From NCBI RefSeq assembly GCF_009870125.1, contig NC_046679.1, positions 3,968,001 to 4,032,000 on the forward strand: a stretch of 64,000 nucleotides of DNA, written 5' to 3'. The translations under genes were made by a program, and so were the position numbers. The notes beneath the pieces were generated by a model that was given only the letters and a program-made list of their open reading frames with translations, was not told where the DNA came from and did not search any database. The stretch is from Drosophila pseudoobscura. Taxonomy: Eukaryota; Arthropoda; Insecta; Diptera; Drosophilidae. Every line of letters starts with the position of its first letter. The first letter of the stretch is position 1. Below are positions 46,449-58,350 of this stretch, in pieces.

Positions 46449-49400
46449 CTATACAAGCGACGACAGCGGCGGCCGCGGGGGGCTGGTGTTGCGTGCGGCG
46501 GCCGCTGCATAATACTGCATCGGGTGGTGGTGCGGCGGCGGTGGCGGAACGAAGCCAGCTGTTGTCCCGTCGTGGTAGAGCACCGGGACACGCACCAGGC
46601 GCTGGGCCGCATGCGCCATGTTAGCCATGTTGGCGGCCTCCAGCTCGGCGGCCAGCTGACGCTTCCATTTGTTGCGACGATTCTGAAACCAGATCTTCAC
46701 CTGGGTCTCGGTGAGGCGCAGCGAGGCGGCCAGTCCGGCGCGCTCCGACGAACTGAGGTACCGTTTCATGTCGAACGTGGACTCCAGCTGAAAGACCTGG
46801 GCCCGCGAGAACACGGTCCTCGTCTTCTTCTTGCGCTTGGAGCCATTGCCATCGCCATGCGGCGAGGAGCTGTCCGAGGGTCCATCCGTGCCGTCGTCCT
46901 CCTCGATGATCTCCTCGCCATCGTCGTCCGACTCATTGGAGCTGGTGGGCAGCATGTACCCGGAATGCGACCCGGCCATATGGTGCGAATGGTGTGCCAG
47001 GCCACTGCTGCCGCTGTTGCTGCTGGTGGGCGTGCTGGGCTGATGTGGATGCTGTTGGGGGTGCTGCTGCTGTGGATGCTGTTGCTGCTGCTGTTGTTGC
47101 TGGTGCTGAAGCTGCTGATGGGGCTGGTAGAGTGGGTGGTGGTGCGGGACACCCACTCCGGGCGGGGGCGACTTGCTGCTGGCTTGGCTCGACCCGTTCG
47201 TGTTGGCAGTGCTGCTGCTGTTGTTGTTGTTGTTGTTGTTGCTGCTCTGGCTGGGGCTCATGGGGGTGGGCGAGGGGGGGTTCTCAGTGGTGTTTGTGGA
47301 GGAGCTGTCTGCAAAGAGGAAAAGAGAGATAGAGAGCGGGGTTAGTTGAGAGAGCGAGCACATTGGGGAGAGCAGAAATTGTATTAGTTGATTTGTCAGT
47401 CTCTTCAGTCGGCTTGGGGTTGGGCGCCAGTGGGCGGTGGGTGGTGGATGGTGTGCACGAAGGCTGACGACTGGCTTCGGCTAAGGGTTGTTCCAAGATG
47501 TTGTCTCTGTGTGTGTGTATCTGTGTATCTGTGTGGCTGCACAGATTTAAGCTGCAACACTTAACCTCACACTTGTCTTTCCATTTTTGTTGCTTCTTTT
47601 TTATATTTTTGTCCGTGTCATTTGTTATTGCTGCTCTACCGTAAAGCGCAGACGCGGAGAGCGCCGCGCCACATATCCGGTCCTTACTTTTCTATGTGTG
47701 TGTGTGTGTGTGTGTATTGGTGCCTGTCTGCGCGCTAAATTACCATTTAAAATGGCTGTCAGTCGGCTTGGCCGATTCTTTTTTTTATCGAAGCTTTTAG
47801 TTTTGATCTCATTTGAAAAGTTTAAATTGCTGTAATTTGCCATGAAAGGATTCCATGGAGCAGGGCACAGACAAAGACGAAGACGACGTCGAAGTCAGAG
47901 GAGGGGCAGGGACCGGGGCCGGGGCGGAGTAAGAGTGGAAATGAAGGTGATGAACTTAAGGCCAATTTACATGAACAAATGTAATTGCAATGACTCTTAA
48001 TACCGAAAGGGCCAATTAAACGGGCTTAAACTACTGTTACTTCTACTGTTGCCACTGCTGCCACTGTTGCTGCTGCTTTTGTTGCAGGTTGCACTTTGCC
48101 AACGTGGAGCCCCAGCCACAGCAACAAAACATGTCAGACGCTTTGTCCGTAACTCGATACTCGATTACAAATTGCAATTAATTGAAAATGGCGATTAATG
48201 CAGTCGGTCTCCGCGGGTAGGCAAGAGGTTGCCGCTGTACTATACATTCCATGGCTGCACTGAGCGAAATAAACGAGGATTCTGCTTGAGTTGTTTGAAA
48301 TATGTATTTAAAATTGCCATAAATCTGCCAAAAACAAACATAACAAAGAACAAGGACTGTCTTTAAAAATCAAGGAAAATTAATGTTTTTATCTATTGTA
48401 AAAAGGACACCCGAAAGTGTACAAAACAATTTTGCGCAATTTAGATTTTACAAACCACTAAAGAGCCTATGATTTTATGGGAGAAGTTCTTCAGGAAAAC
48501 CTCGAAAAATTGTGCTCATTGTTCTCTCTCATTCGAGCGTATCTTCTGCTTGTTAGGGTTTAAGTGTATTTCTCTCAGTGTACGTTTTTCTTTGGCTTAA
48601 GACATTTACGTAGCCTGCTTCTGGGGGCAACCTGCCACATTCCTTGAGGCATTAGACCAGTCGTTAGGTCGCTGGCGTTGACTAAACAAATTAAATTGAA
48701 TCGAATGCAACGAAATACTCTGAAGAATGTCTGACACGGCACATTCCTGACGAAAACAAAACTTGAAAACGACTAATGTACGGTTGGACAGGGGGTCGGG
48801 GGGGGGAAGCGGCTAATCCTCAGTGGCATGTGGCAATTGCCTTAGTGTTCAGTTCGCTTCAGTGGGTTCCGAGTGGTTCCTAACTCCGTTGGCTAGTATT
48901 TTAATCAACTTACCATGAGTGGGACTGTGGAACGGCAGGCGCTGTGGGGCCCAGGGCCAGCCGGGCGGACAGAGGGCTGCGTAGCGCCCGGCGAGGGCTC
49001 CCCATTGCGAAATGAAGCCCAGTCTGTAATGAAAGAGAGAAGAGGCGCGCACGCAAGACGTTGGTTGGTTAATAATGCCATCAATTATGCAGTCTAATCA
49101 TTGCTGCAAAGTCAGAGGATAAATATTCAGGGCCCAAAAATAGCTGCCAAGATGCGGGCACGGGCTCTTAGGCCATTAGGCAGTTACCGGAGCATTTGCC
49201 GACGGCCAAAAGTTGTTCGGGGCTAAGAAAGTTGAAGAATCAAAGTTTGTCGGCTCGTCTGACGAGGGTAGTGGGGAAGGGCGACCCTTAAATGGCGACG
49301 ACCAACCCCATAACTGGCAACAGCTGCTGCGAATTTGGCTCTCGCCCAACCGCCCAATCCTCCCCCTTTGGATGTGGCTTTCTGTGTGTGTGTGTGTGTG

Positions 49401-52400
49401 TAACCTTGTTAACTTTCTGGCTTAAAAGCATCTTTATAAATACGTTTTATTTATTTATGCTGGCATCGACCCAGAAGTTCGCTAGACGAAACACTTTTAC
49501 GTTATAATGTGTTCCAGATTCGTTTATACGAAACATTTCTTAGTAGGAGGGAGGTCCTGGGAGAGGAAGTAAATCAAAGTTTACATGTCAGACCGTTTCA
49601 GGCAGAAGCCAATGTCTTAAGTGAGTGCTGTTGTGATTGATTCATTGATAGTCGGTTGTATCTGAATGGTATTCGGTTTGGTTCTCATTGCCGTTCCTTA
49701 AGCTTCTTCCCACGCACCCAATGAACTTTGGTGTTTCGTTTACCATGAGCTGCACGAAATGCGAATGCAATTCTCACCAGTCTAAAATGCTACCCCTTTC
49801 TCTGGTCTTGGGCCCGTTTTTCGTTCTCACATTCCCCTCTTTTGCAATAACGTTCTCTTGGGCTAAGCTCCCACCCAATCCCAGCCCCATCCCCTAGCCA
49901 ATGCAAACTTTGACCGTTTGGGCAAGTGACCCGTGCACAGACTGTGATTTCTTTTTACGGGCAACCCAACCCCACTCAGACAGACAATGCAACCAGGGGA
50001 GGCAAGTCGACCATGTGTATGTGTGTGTGTGTGACATTAACATTTAGTTGACCTCTTTCGTTGCGGCCAAGGGTGCATCAGGTGTGGAAATCAATAGCCA
50101 GAGCTGCCCACTCTCTTCCCTTAAGCCCTGTCTTTCTCTTGCCTCTCGCGCCGGCAGTAATGATTTTCAATTAAGTTTACTTTCAGCCCAGGGAAATTAT
50201 GAACCGGCCCCAACTGCTGGCCCAATCCCAGAGAAAACGCTTCAAGGGCTTCCCCCAAGTTGCCAGCTCAAATCACTTCTAATGGGCTTCATGTTTACAG
50301 CGTCAATTGAGAGAAAGCCGCTTTGCCTTTTGGCTAGTTTGGCGGAAGCCAGAAGCCAGACCCCAAACAAGCAGCAAGAAGAAACCAAATGCTGCTCAAG
50401 TTACTCATCTGTCAGCCTGGGCCAGGGCCTGGGCCTGGGCCTCGGCCTGGAGGCAGCCAGACGACAAGAGACAAAAGAAATTACCTCAATTACTGGGCTA
50501 ATTTTTAGGCTGTTTCTCCACAGAAAAAAAAGCAACAACAACAACAACAACAACATGGAAAATCAGAACACAGAAGCGTTGTAGCTATTTGCTTAACTAA
50601 TTACAGAAATCAAGAGCTTGACTCCCGTAATGAAATAAATACGGAATAAATGCGCCCGCGGCCACTGCGGCCACCGCGGACAGCCGACCGACCTCCGTTC
50701 GGGTGTCACTCTGCGGCGGAAGTGGACGGCCATGTTTTAAATTGGAGTTGCGGGGCCGCCCCCCCAGCCACCCAGCACCCACTTCCGAGAGCTGTCAGAA
50801 CTGGGCGCGGAGGGGGAGGGTATCTGCTGTGATGCATTTGCTGTTATTTAGCTTTTAATGAATTGTTTGCGGTTCTCGCTTTGGGCCCTCAGCTGTCATA
50901 ATTCTCCGTCTTGGGCAACCTTTTGTCCAAGGGATAAAAGTGTGCTATGCAATTGAGTTGTTCAACATGGCGTTCAACATGGGGTCCATCCCCATTTTGG
51001 TTGGGGTTTCGGCTCGTCTCGAATGGGGTTTTTGTCAACATCTTTTGCCAGGAATCTTTGATGTTGACGGAGAGACTTCGGCTCGGCTCGGACTAAGCTG
51101 AGTGTGAGGTTTCCCTTTGTATAGAGAGATCTGAGTAAAGTTCAAAGTGATTTTGCTGAATGGCTCAAGTGTGGATTCCAAGTAAATTGTGGCAATAGCG
51201 GGAATTAACTAATTCATGCCACAGCCAAATCTGTGGCAGAGTTAACCCGCACATTTCATCAAAACAGGGCAGGGCAAGGCCAGGGCAGGGCAGGGCAGGG
51301 TAGACAAAGCGAATTACAGAAATTAATTTAAATAAATAAATTTAAATGGAACTGTACAGGAGAGTGATCTGTATGCCCGGCGGGGCCTGGAAACCGCTTA
51401 GGAATCGTTCATGCATAGCAGATTTGCGCACTCTAATTGGTCCCTCCTGTGCGGGACTTCCATATCCCATATCCCAATGAATACGAATACGAATATATGA
51501 GTGGTATATTCACATCGTTGACATTTCGAACGGGTGTGCTGGTACTGAGAGGTACTCGACCTAGCCGCAGAAGTAGGCAAAATATTGAACACTTGAATGA
51601 ACCAGGGGCAGGGACACCGAACAGGGGCAAATGCTTTTGTCATTAAACAGGATTAGTGTGCAAATATCGCCCAATATTCGTGTGCCTGGAGAGCGGCTTA
51701 GTCTGAGCTACTTGCCACAAAAAAAATATGAAATCATGAAAAATGGTGACATTTGTGAAGAGCTCGAAATTAGTTTCTTTTTTGGGTGGCAACGCCATGG
51801 GAAGCCCGACCAAATGACACGCGACCCGGTCGGATGGAACAGAGGGAAAGTCAAACCTCAGATCTAGATCTGATGACAGAACTGTGGAATATGTTTTGAT
51901 TAAGGCACAGCCATAGAAATATCATCTTGATAAGGCCGAGCAGTGCGCACGGGAATCAAACGGCAGTCGCCACCACTAAATGCCGCACTACGATAATCCC
52001 CTCTGCGTCAGATACGACTGTATAGATAGGATTGGTTGGGTCCTGATTCCTGTTTCCTTTTTATCCGTTCCCGTTACGATTGCCATTGCAATTGGATTGT
52101 AATTACTTTGGTGATTGTGTATGTGTGTCTGTATGTAATTATAATGTCATCGTCTGCTTTTTGCGTCATCCTTGGAGAAAAGAACAATGCCAGAGGGTGA
52201 GAGGGTGAGAGACAGAGAGCACCCTTTCCGTTTGGTTCTGTTTGGTCCGTTGGTCCTTTTGTTTCCCGTCTACTCACAAGCATATCAGGTTACACCTCTT
52301 CTTGAATGCTTTTCCCCGCCCATCCTTTCCCCCCCGCCTTTGGCCGAAGGTAAAGCGTAATTAAGTAAACGCAATTGCAAAACAGGGAGACACAGAGAGA

Positions 52401-54531
52401 GAGAGTGAGAGCTACCAAAAAAAAGCATTCCCGACTAATTAAAAACGTAAGCGCAACTGTCAAAATAATTCTGGCACAAGGTGAAAGTCCCCTCAAGCCA
52501 TTAAACGATCATTCAGCAATATTTGTGCTGCCAGGCATTAATCATACCGAACCGAGCCCAAGCTCGATGATCGACCGATAAGGCAGTCACAGAGGCAGCC
52601 ACACGTCAGCTGGGGCAAGCGCCAAGCGCAGCAGGAGTCGACACTTGGACGAGGGCGAGATCGGATCCTTAATTGGGGTAAGCCGAGAACGAGCACGGGC
52701 CGCAGGAGCAGCGACCCTCGCACAACCTGACATTCCTTATCGACCAGATCAGCGGCGCGAGCACGCGTAAATGAAATGAAAATTATCATTATTAAAAAAA
52801 CGCTGGAAGACCCAAACGAGAGGGAGTGAGTCCTCCCTCGGTCGAGTCCCCTTTCTTTGTATTTCTGATCCGAGTTCATAAAATAAAAGTGCAACACATT
52901 CGTAAAGTTGTGTTCTCTTTTTTTTAATTCAACACATGCCTTAATCGAGCTGTCTGGAAATTCGATCTCTCATTTGGTATGCAGAATTTTGAAAGCCGAC
53001 TAAGTGGGGTTAACATGCCAGACACATATTTTTCGGTTTTTTTTTTATCAATAAACTGCAGTCATAAACAGCTGTAGGAACAGGACCCTGTTTGTAGGTC
53101 ACTTTCGGTGCTGAGGGTTCATTCATTCATTTTGCATATGATACCGGAGCATTGTCATTCTGTCAATCAGTCAGGCACTCGGTAAAATTCATTCACAAAC
53201 ACAAAAATTGTGCATTGAATTTCATTTGGGCAAATGGTTATGTAACTCGATATGCTGGCCAGATCGAAGGGCCCTTAATCGATGTCCGACCGGTTAAGCG
53301 CCTTTCTGGACAAATTCGAGGTCAGCTAATGGCGATTGCAGCACAATCGATTTTTTCGAATCGAATCTAATCGAACAATAGACTCCTGCAGCCATTTGCA
53401 TCCTTCAGCAACTACTTAATGTCTCGTATAACATTTACCCAACATATTTTCGGACTTATCGGGTCCATCGTCGCATCTCCCAGCTACTTATTTTGTGTTT
53501 TTCCTGCGAAGAGATTTGTGTCACCTCCCTTTGTCCCTGACGATTATACAAAATTGGCCCAACCAAGATTGAGGGAACAAGTGAAATTGTAGCCTCATTG
53601 AAGCAGAACGTTTGACTTTTTGGTTTCAGGTTGGTTCAGAGGATCCTAATCTGGGTCTTTGTCTGAGTAGCTGAGCCTAAGTAGCTGGCCTGGCCGAATG
53701 TTTTCAAATATCTTCTCGGACCTACCTGGAGAGCATGGCTGCGTCCTGGGGGCCGCCAGGACCCGGGTGTGGCAGTTGCGGGATCGGCGTTATCAGCGTG
53801 GAGGCGCCGTTTTTCTTGGCCGGCTCGCTGCGGCTCAGGATGCTGGAGATGGAGAAGCTGGTGAAGCCGTTCGATCCCGTGGTGGCCTTGTTCCCGTTAC
53901 TGCTCCCATTGCTGTCGTTGCTGTTGGCTCCAATGGAGGCCGCCGCGGCCGCCGCCACCGCCGCCGCCGCAGCCGAGGCGCAAGTATTGTTGTGGTTCAA
54001 TGTCTTGCTGTTGTTGTTGTTCAGGCTGTGCCCCTGCAGCTCCTCGCAGCCATTCCGCTCCGGCGACTTGGGCGGCGGACTGAGCCGTTCCCCAAGCTGC
54101 TGCTGTATGTGCTGGTGGTGGGCTGTGGGGGTCAGGGCGTGCTGCAGCAGAGCGGGATGTGTGGCCGGATGTCCGGAGTGCAGATGGCCGAAACTGTGCA
54201 GCGCGTGATGCAGGGCCACCGGATGGCCGCCCAGCGTGCTCAGATGATGTTGCAGATGGTGGTGCAACACCGCCGGCGGCACGGCGCCTCCATTGGGACT
54301 GTGGTGGTAGTGGCCCGTTGTGGCCGCCGACGAGGATGTGGGCGTGCCGGCGGCTGTGTTGGGCGTGGAGAGGTGCGTTGGGGTGGCCGGTGGCGTGCTA
54401 CCGTCGGCGGAACGAGCCGGCGAACGCTCCAGCGGACTATCGCGGCCGTTGCTCATTCCGGCGGCACCCAAGGGACTCGGCTCGGGACTGGACACCACAC
54501 TGATATCGACTTCGGCCTCGGAGGAAGACAT
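46449..54531 (-). CDS. Hmx: Hmx (H6-like homeobox, NKX5 class) transcription factor
   Basis: Coding exons are 54531-53726, 49023-48914 and 47308-46449. The donors are CAG|GTAGGT and ATG|GTAAGT and the acceptors are TTACAG and TTTGCAG. The phases (2 then 1) join in frame to 591 residues. The start ATG has a GTGCCATG context; a GTG 15 codons upstream is not an initiator. Exon 1 is rich in His, Ser, Pro and Ala and has the FSISSILSR motif (residues 226-234), the N-terminal Groucho/eh1-like motif of Hmx/NK proteins. Exon 2 adds 36 Trp/Pro-rich residues ([20 protein letters not shown]). Exon 3 has Asn, Gln and His runs, an acidic stretch, the homeodomain (residues 465-524; bases 46653-46832, with R5, WFQNRR and Q50/N51) and the HMX-specific downstream segment [14 protein letters not shown]. 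The homeodomain is nearly identical to vertebrate HMX proteins, which bind CAAGTG and act in neural development. The first stop is TAG at 46451-46449; see the separate extension entry. Confidence 0.92.
47309..48913 (-). other. Hmx intron 2
   Basis: The intron runs from the ATG|GTAAGT donor to the TTTCCTCTTTGCAG acceptor, about 1.6 kb. It contains a GT microsatellite (47694-47714) and an AT-rich block with inverted ends at 48255-48584. No separate gene is seen. Confidence 0.8.
48255..48584. mobile_element. AT-rich block with inverted ends in Hmx intron 2 (MITE-like)
   Basis: The left end CTGCACTGAGCGAAATA (48255-48271) is matched in reverse by TATTTCTCTCAGTGTACG (48567-48584). It is the third member of the family seen at 3576-3815 and 29804-30182, about 330 bases long and A/T-rich without coding potential. 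Confidence 0.45.
49024..53725 (-). other. Hmx intron 1
   Basis: A 4.7 kb intron between the donor CAG|GTAGGT and acceptor TTTCATTACAG. The 178-codon plus-strand frame at 50048-50584 is low-complexity and not protein-like. Features include an AAC repeat at about 50530-50555, a GGGCA run near 51268-51300 and T-rich patches. The length and sequence fit an enhancer-bearing developmental intron. Confidence 0.75.
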
Positions 54532-54579
54532 GGCACTTGATTTCGGTAACTTAGTTCTTAATTTACTTAAACACACTTC

Positions 54580-54620
54580 AATCTAATCTTTTCCACCAGT
54601 CTATAGTTCACTCAATGAAA
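54580..54620 (-). promoter_or_regulatory. candidate TATA-less Hmx core promoter (Inr plus DPE-like)
   Basis: On the minus strand TTCATTGAG gives an initiator match with A+1 at 54616. Exactly at +28 lies AGATT, matching four of five positions of the DPE consensus RGWYV. The predicted 5' UTR is about 85 bases. DPE promoters are common at fly homeobox genes. Other start sites further upstream are possible. Confidence 0.3.
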
Positions 54621-55206
54621 CTGCAGGCCAAGTGCCACGAAAATCTGTGGTTGTTGAGGAAAACGGAGATTTTCCGCAGGCGAGCACAACCGAGAGACAG
54701 AGAGACACGTCTGCACCGTTTGATCAACGTTTCGCATTTAAATTCAAATGTTTCTGTTAACAGACGCAAAAGTCCTCGACAGGGTCTCAGTTCTCCGTGT
54801 CCTCTGCCTGTTCCTCAGTCTATGCATTGGTGTATGCGTGTACGTGTGTTTGTGTGTGTGTGTGTGTGTGTGGGAAAGCGATCGTTTAGTATTTTTATTG
54901 TTTCAGTCTCTAGATTTTTAACCCCCGGTCTCGTGTCCGTGTCCGTGTCCGTGTTTGTGTCCGGAGAGCTGCCTCTGCCTGCTGCTGCGTCGCGTCGCTC
55001 GACTGAAACTGAAACCCACTGAGGTGGTTGGTTGGCTGCCAGCTCTGGAAATTCTTTTGGTCTTTGCGCTAAATGGTTTTTCACCAGTTTACAGCACACA
55101 CACACACACACGCAGAGAGAGATCCAGAGCCATGGCTAAAGTGCGTGTGCTGAGAGCGTGATATACCTGTGTGTCTGTGCTGCTACCCCTCTGGGAGGGT
55201 GTGTCC

Positions 55207-55272
55207 CACTCTCTCTCTCTCGCACTCTCTCACCCAGTCTCTCTCTCTCTCTTTCTCTGTCTCTGTCTCTCT
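55207..55272. repeat. CT/GA microsatellite upstream of Hmx
   Basis: Long CT-rich tract, (GA)n on the Hmx sense strand, about 680 bases upstream of the Hmx ATG. It parallels the tract upstream of slou and is a potential GAGA-factor platform. Confidence 0.85.
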
Positions 55273-57935
55273 TGCTGGCAGGGTTGTTGCTTGCCTTTGC
55301 TGCCTGCTCTTCCTTTTTCCATTCCACTTGCAACTGGGAACTTCTTTTCGTTTATTTCGACAATTGCACTGCAACCGCATCGACAGACACTTTTTCTGTG
55401 GCAGGAGCAAAAAGCTTGAAAATTGCCAAGAAGGAGCAGAGGCAGGAGCAGAGGCAGGGGCAGGGGCAGAGGCAGAGGAGCAGCAGCAGAAGGCATAGAA
55501 GAAGCAAAGTTTCCATTCGAGCCAGGGAAACACTTGGCATTTGGAACATGCCTAAAGTGAGGGCGCACTCGGCTCGACTTTCGAGATACTCGTTCGTATA
55601 CACGGTGTGGATGTGGGTGTGAGTGTGGGTGTGGGTGTGAGTGTGGGTGCAAGTGTGTGTCTATTGAAATGCCAATATAAAATCAATCAATTGCCACCTA
55701 ACAGAGGTCAAGTGCTGCTCTGTGGCGCCATTGAAATTTTCCTGCTGCCGCCACGCAGCAGCACACAGCAGATGGGAACTTTTTTGACCAGAAGTGTTGG
55801 GGAATACATGTTTTAATTGATTGCAACTTTGCGGTTAACTGTTTGAGTGGATGCATTTGTATCGAAAAGCGAATCAAGCGGATCAAGTGACGGGTGTTCC
55901 GGGATTTAGGGTATTGAAAAGGCTTAAAATCAAAATAAATGAACAATAGAATTATACAAAACAAGCGCAATTCATATAATATTCATACAGCCATCAGAAC
56001 ATATCATGGGTGGGGGTTATTCCATTTCTATTTCATCTATGATAGTATGATAGTTTCCATTCTAAAATTCTACATCTGAAAAATTTCGAAACGCAAACCA
56101 AGTCTTCTATCACCAGAAGTATCTCCAGTTTATCTACATATATTTTTATTTTATTACAATAAACAAATAAATAACTTTAAAATTACATTCATTATCCTTT
56201 TCAGATTGTATAAAGCAGTATCGTATACAAATAAGAAGATGGATATGCTGTATCCCACATATGTATTCGAATTTCCATATGAGAGCACTGCCTATTAATA
56301 AGGACCTTCCCTACTTCCAATCGCCTTTGAAGTACATTTACATATGACCCAAAACGACTTCGCAAGCAAAATTCTCTTCTCTCCCATTGCCGGACATCTT
56401 CGGAGCTTAATGCACTACTGTGTTCCATTCCACGACGTTCCGCTCTACCGGGAGAGAAACCTCCCTCATGTGCACACCATATACAGGCGGCCATTTTTAC
56501 AACTGAGCGCTGCACAAACGGAGTGGAAATGAGATGAAAACTTTGCAGGCGAAGAGAGCGCATCTGGGACAGAGAGAGATGAAGCTACAGAGACAGAGAG
56601 AGAGGCAAATTGAATTTTTAAATGCTTTCGCTTTTTATGAGACAACCACGAAGCATTCAAAGAGTGTTGCAAACGATTTGCCCGAAACAAAAAAAAACAT
56701 TAGGCGAGTCAATTACACGGAGAGAGACACGCCAAAAGAGCGAGAGAGTCTTTCTCTCCACTCTCTTCCCCTCCCTTTCTGTGTGTCTCTCTCTCTCTCT
56801 CTCTCTCTCTCGCCCTGTTTCTCTGGGAAGGCGTGGCCAAGTCAGGGGCCAATGAGATGGCCCGATTTGGCCAGTTCTGGCGCTGAAGAACACTCAGCGA
56901 CGGCAAAAACGAATCGAGACCAAAACGAGATAAAAGTTGAAACATTTCCAGCTCAGACAGCGATGCCGAAATATGCGTAGAAATTCATGCGCAATTACAT
57001 TTATCCTGTTTAGAAGATTGCTTTTGGCAAAGTGCGTCTCCTCCAAGTGATGACACGGCAACCCCTATGCCCCATACCCTACATCCCATACCCTACACTC
57101 TTCCGAGCCAGTGGGAGGATGGGCATCCGTAACACATTTTCCCATCCGAATTTCCCACTGTGCATTGCTTGGTTTTGATTCGTTTTTGTGTAAGTATTTA
57201 TGCGGATAAAAGGGGGGGTGTCGCCGGGTTCAAATAGTTTCCGACACTTAGGCGTTGTCCCACTTCCGTTTCGGACCCCAATCCTCCAATGGAAATTGCG
57301 TTTGTGGTTGTCTTCCTTCCCCAGCGAACTTCGCTTTGCATTGATTGCATTGCATTTGGGCCGAATATGAAAAGGCAACGGGCCCGGAACCCCCCGGAAC
57401 CCACACCGTCCCACACACGGCAACAACCGGAGAGAGAACCCATTAATCTCAATCCCTGACCACTGGCCGGGGCAAGCCACAAAAATTCCAAAAGCTCTTT
57501 TGCTTGGAACATTTAAAAGAAATAACAAACTGCTCAACTGTCGGACAAAACGATTTCTACAACAAATTGCACTGCAATAAAAGCAGTGCAGAGAGCGAGA
57601 GAGAGAGAGAGAGAACCGATAGAGAGAAAGCCGAAAGAGATGGACAGAGAGAAAGTAAAAGAGCCGTAAGCAATGCAGACAACTTTGCCAGTGTGTATGT
57701 GTGTGTGTGTGTGGGTGTGTGTGTATGTTTTTGAGCGTGTCTGTGCATGCTAGGGGCCCAAGGAGAAAGCGGCTCTAATTGACGTACGAGCAAAGTGGGA
57801 GTTGCAATTTTCATTGACTCCACTTTAGTTTTCCGAGCCACACAGCAGGCAGAACGAGCCCGACACACACACACACACACACACACAAGCGAAGACCCAC
57901 ACTAGCACAGCTTTGGATGACGAGAGAGGAGAGCG

Positions 57936-57959
57936 ATGCGATGCGATGCGATGCGATGG
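57936..57959. repeat. GCGAT pentamer repeat
   Basis: Five tandem GCGAT units in non-coding DNA. Confidence 0.9.
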
Positions 57960-58320
57960 AGAAGAGCTTGCTCGACTTAACTGCAATTAATTTGGCAATT
58001 GAAGCTGGCTCTCACAGAACTAACATTATCTCACCCTCCCGAGACACACTCTATTTCCATTTCGGAATTTGGAAATTTTGGGAGTTTCGATTTTCAAACC
58101 CAAACACACACACACACATTCAGCAAATGGCCGGTGAGGTGGCCTTTGTTTGTTTGTTTGGATAGCATTTTGCATAATAGGCGAAAAGCATGCCGAAACA
58201 ATAAACGTGGAGTGGACATGGCAGGAACCAGAATGAATGAATGACTGAATGAATGGCTAGAATGGAATGGTTAAAAGCAAATGGAGTTGTAGGCCCCACC
58301 TCCTCCCACACACTACACTA

Positions 58321-58350
58321 TACCATACCATACCATACCATACCATACCC
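58321..58350. repeat. CCATA pentamer repeat
   Basis: Five to six tandem CCATA units (TACCA on the plus strand) in non-coding DNA. Confidence 0.9.

Noticed and set aside
46524..47345. 273-codon plus-strand frame opposite the Hmx homeodomain exon
   Set aside because: It is the antisense shadow of the conserved homeodomain exon; its Leu/Val runs mirror CAG/CAC repeats.
50048..50584. 178-codon plus-strand frame in Hmx intron 1
   Set aside because: Composition is not protein-like; it contains a run of GGGCCT-derived Gly-Leu and an AAC-repeat Asn run, has no splice or promoter context, and lies antisense inside an intron.
53698..54540. 280-codon plus-strand frame opposite Hmx exon 1
   Set aside because: Antisense shadow of the His/Ala-rich Hmx exon 1, which has proper start, motif and splice donor on the minus strand.
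54531..54576. Upstream 15-codon N-terminal extension of Hmx starting at GTG
   Set aside because: GTG is not a normal fly initiator; the ATG at 54531 has a good context and begins a sensible acidic N-terminus.
55158..55622. 154-codon plus-strand frame over CT repeats upstream of Hmx
   Set aside because: Its Ser-Leu runs are translated CT microsatellite; similar frames occur on both strands of every CT/GA tract here.
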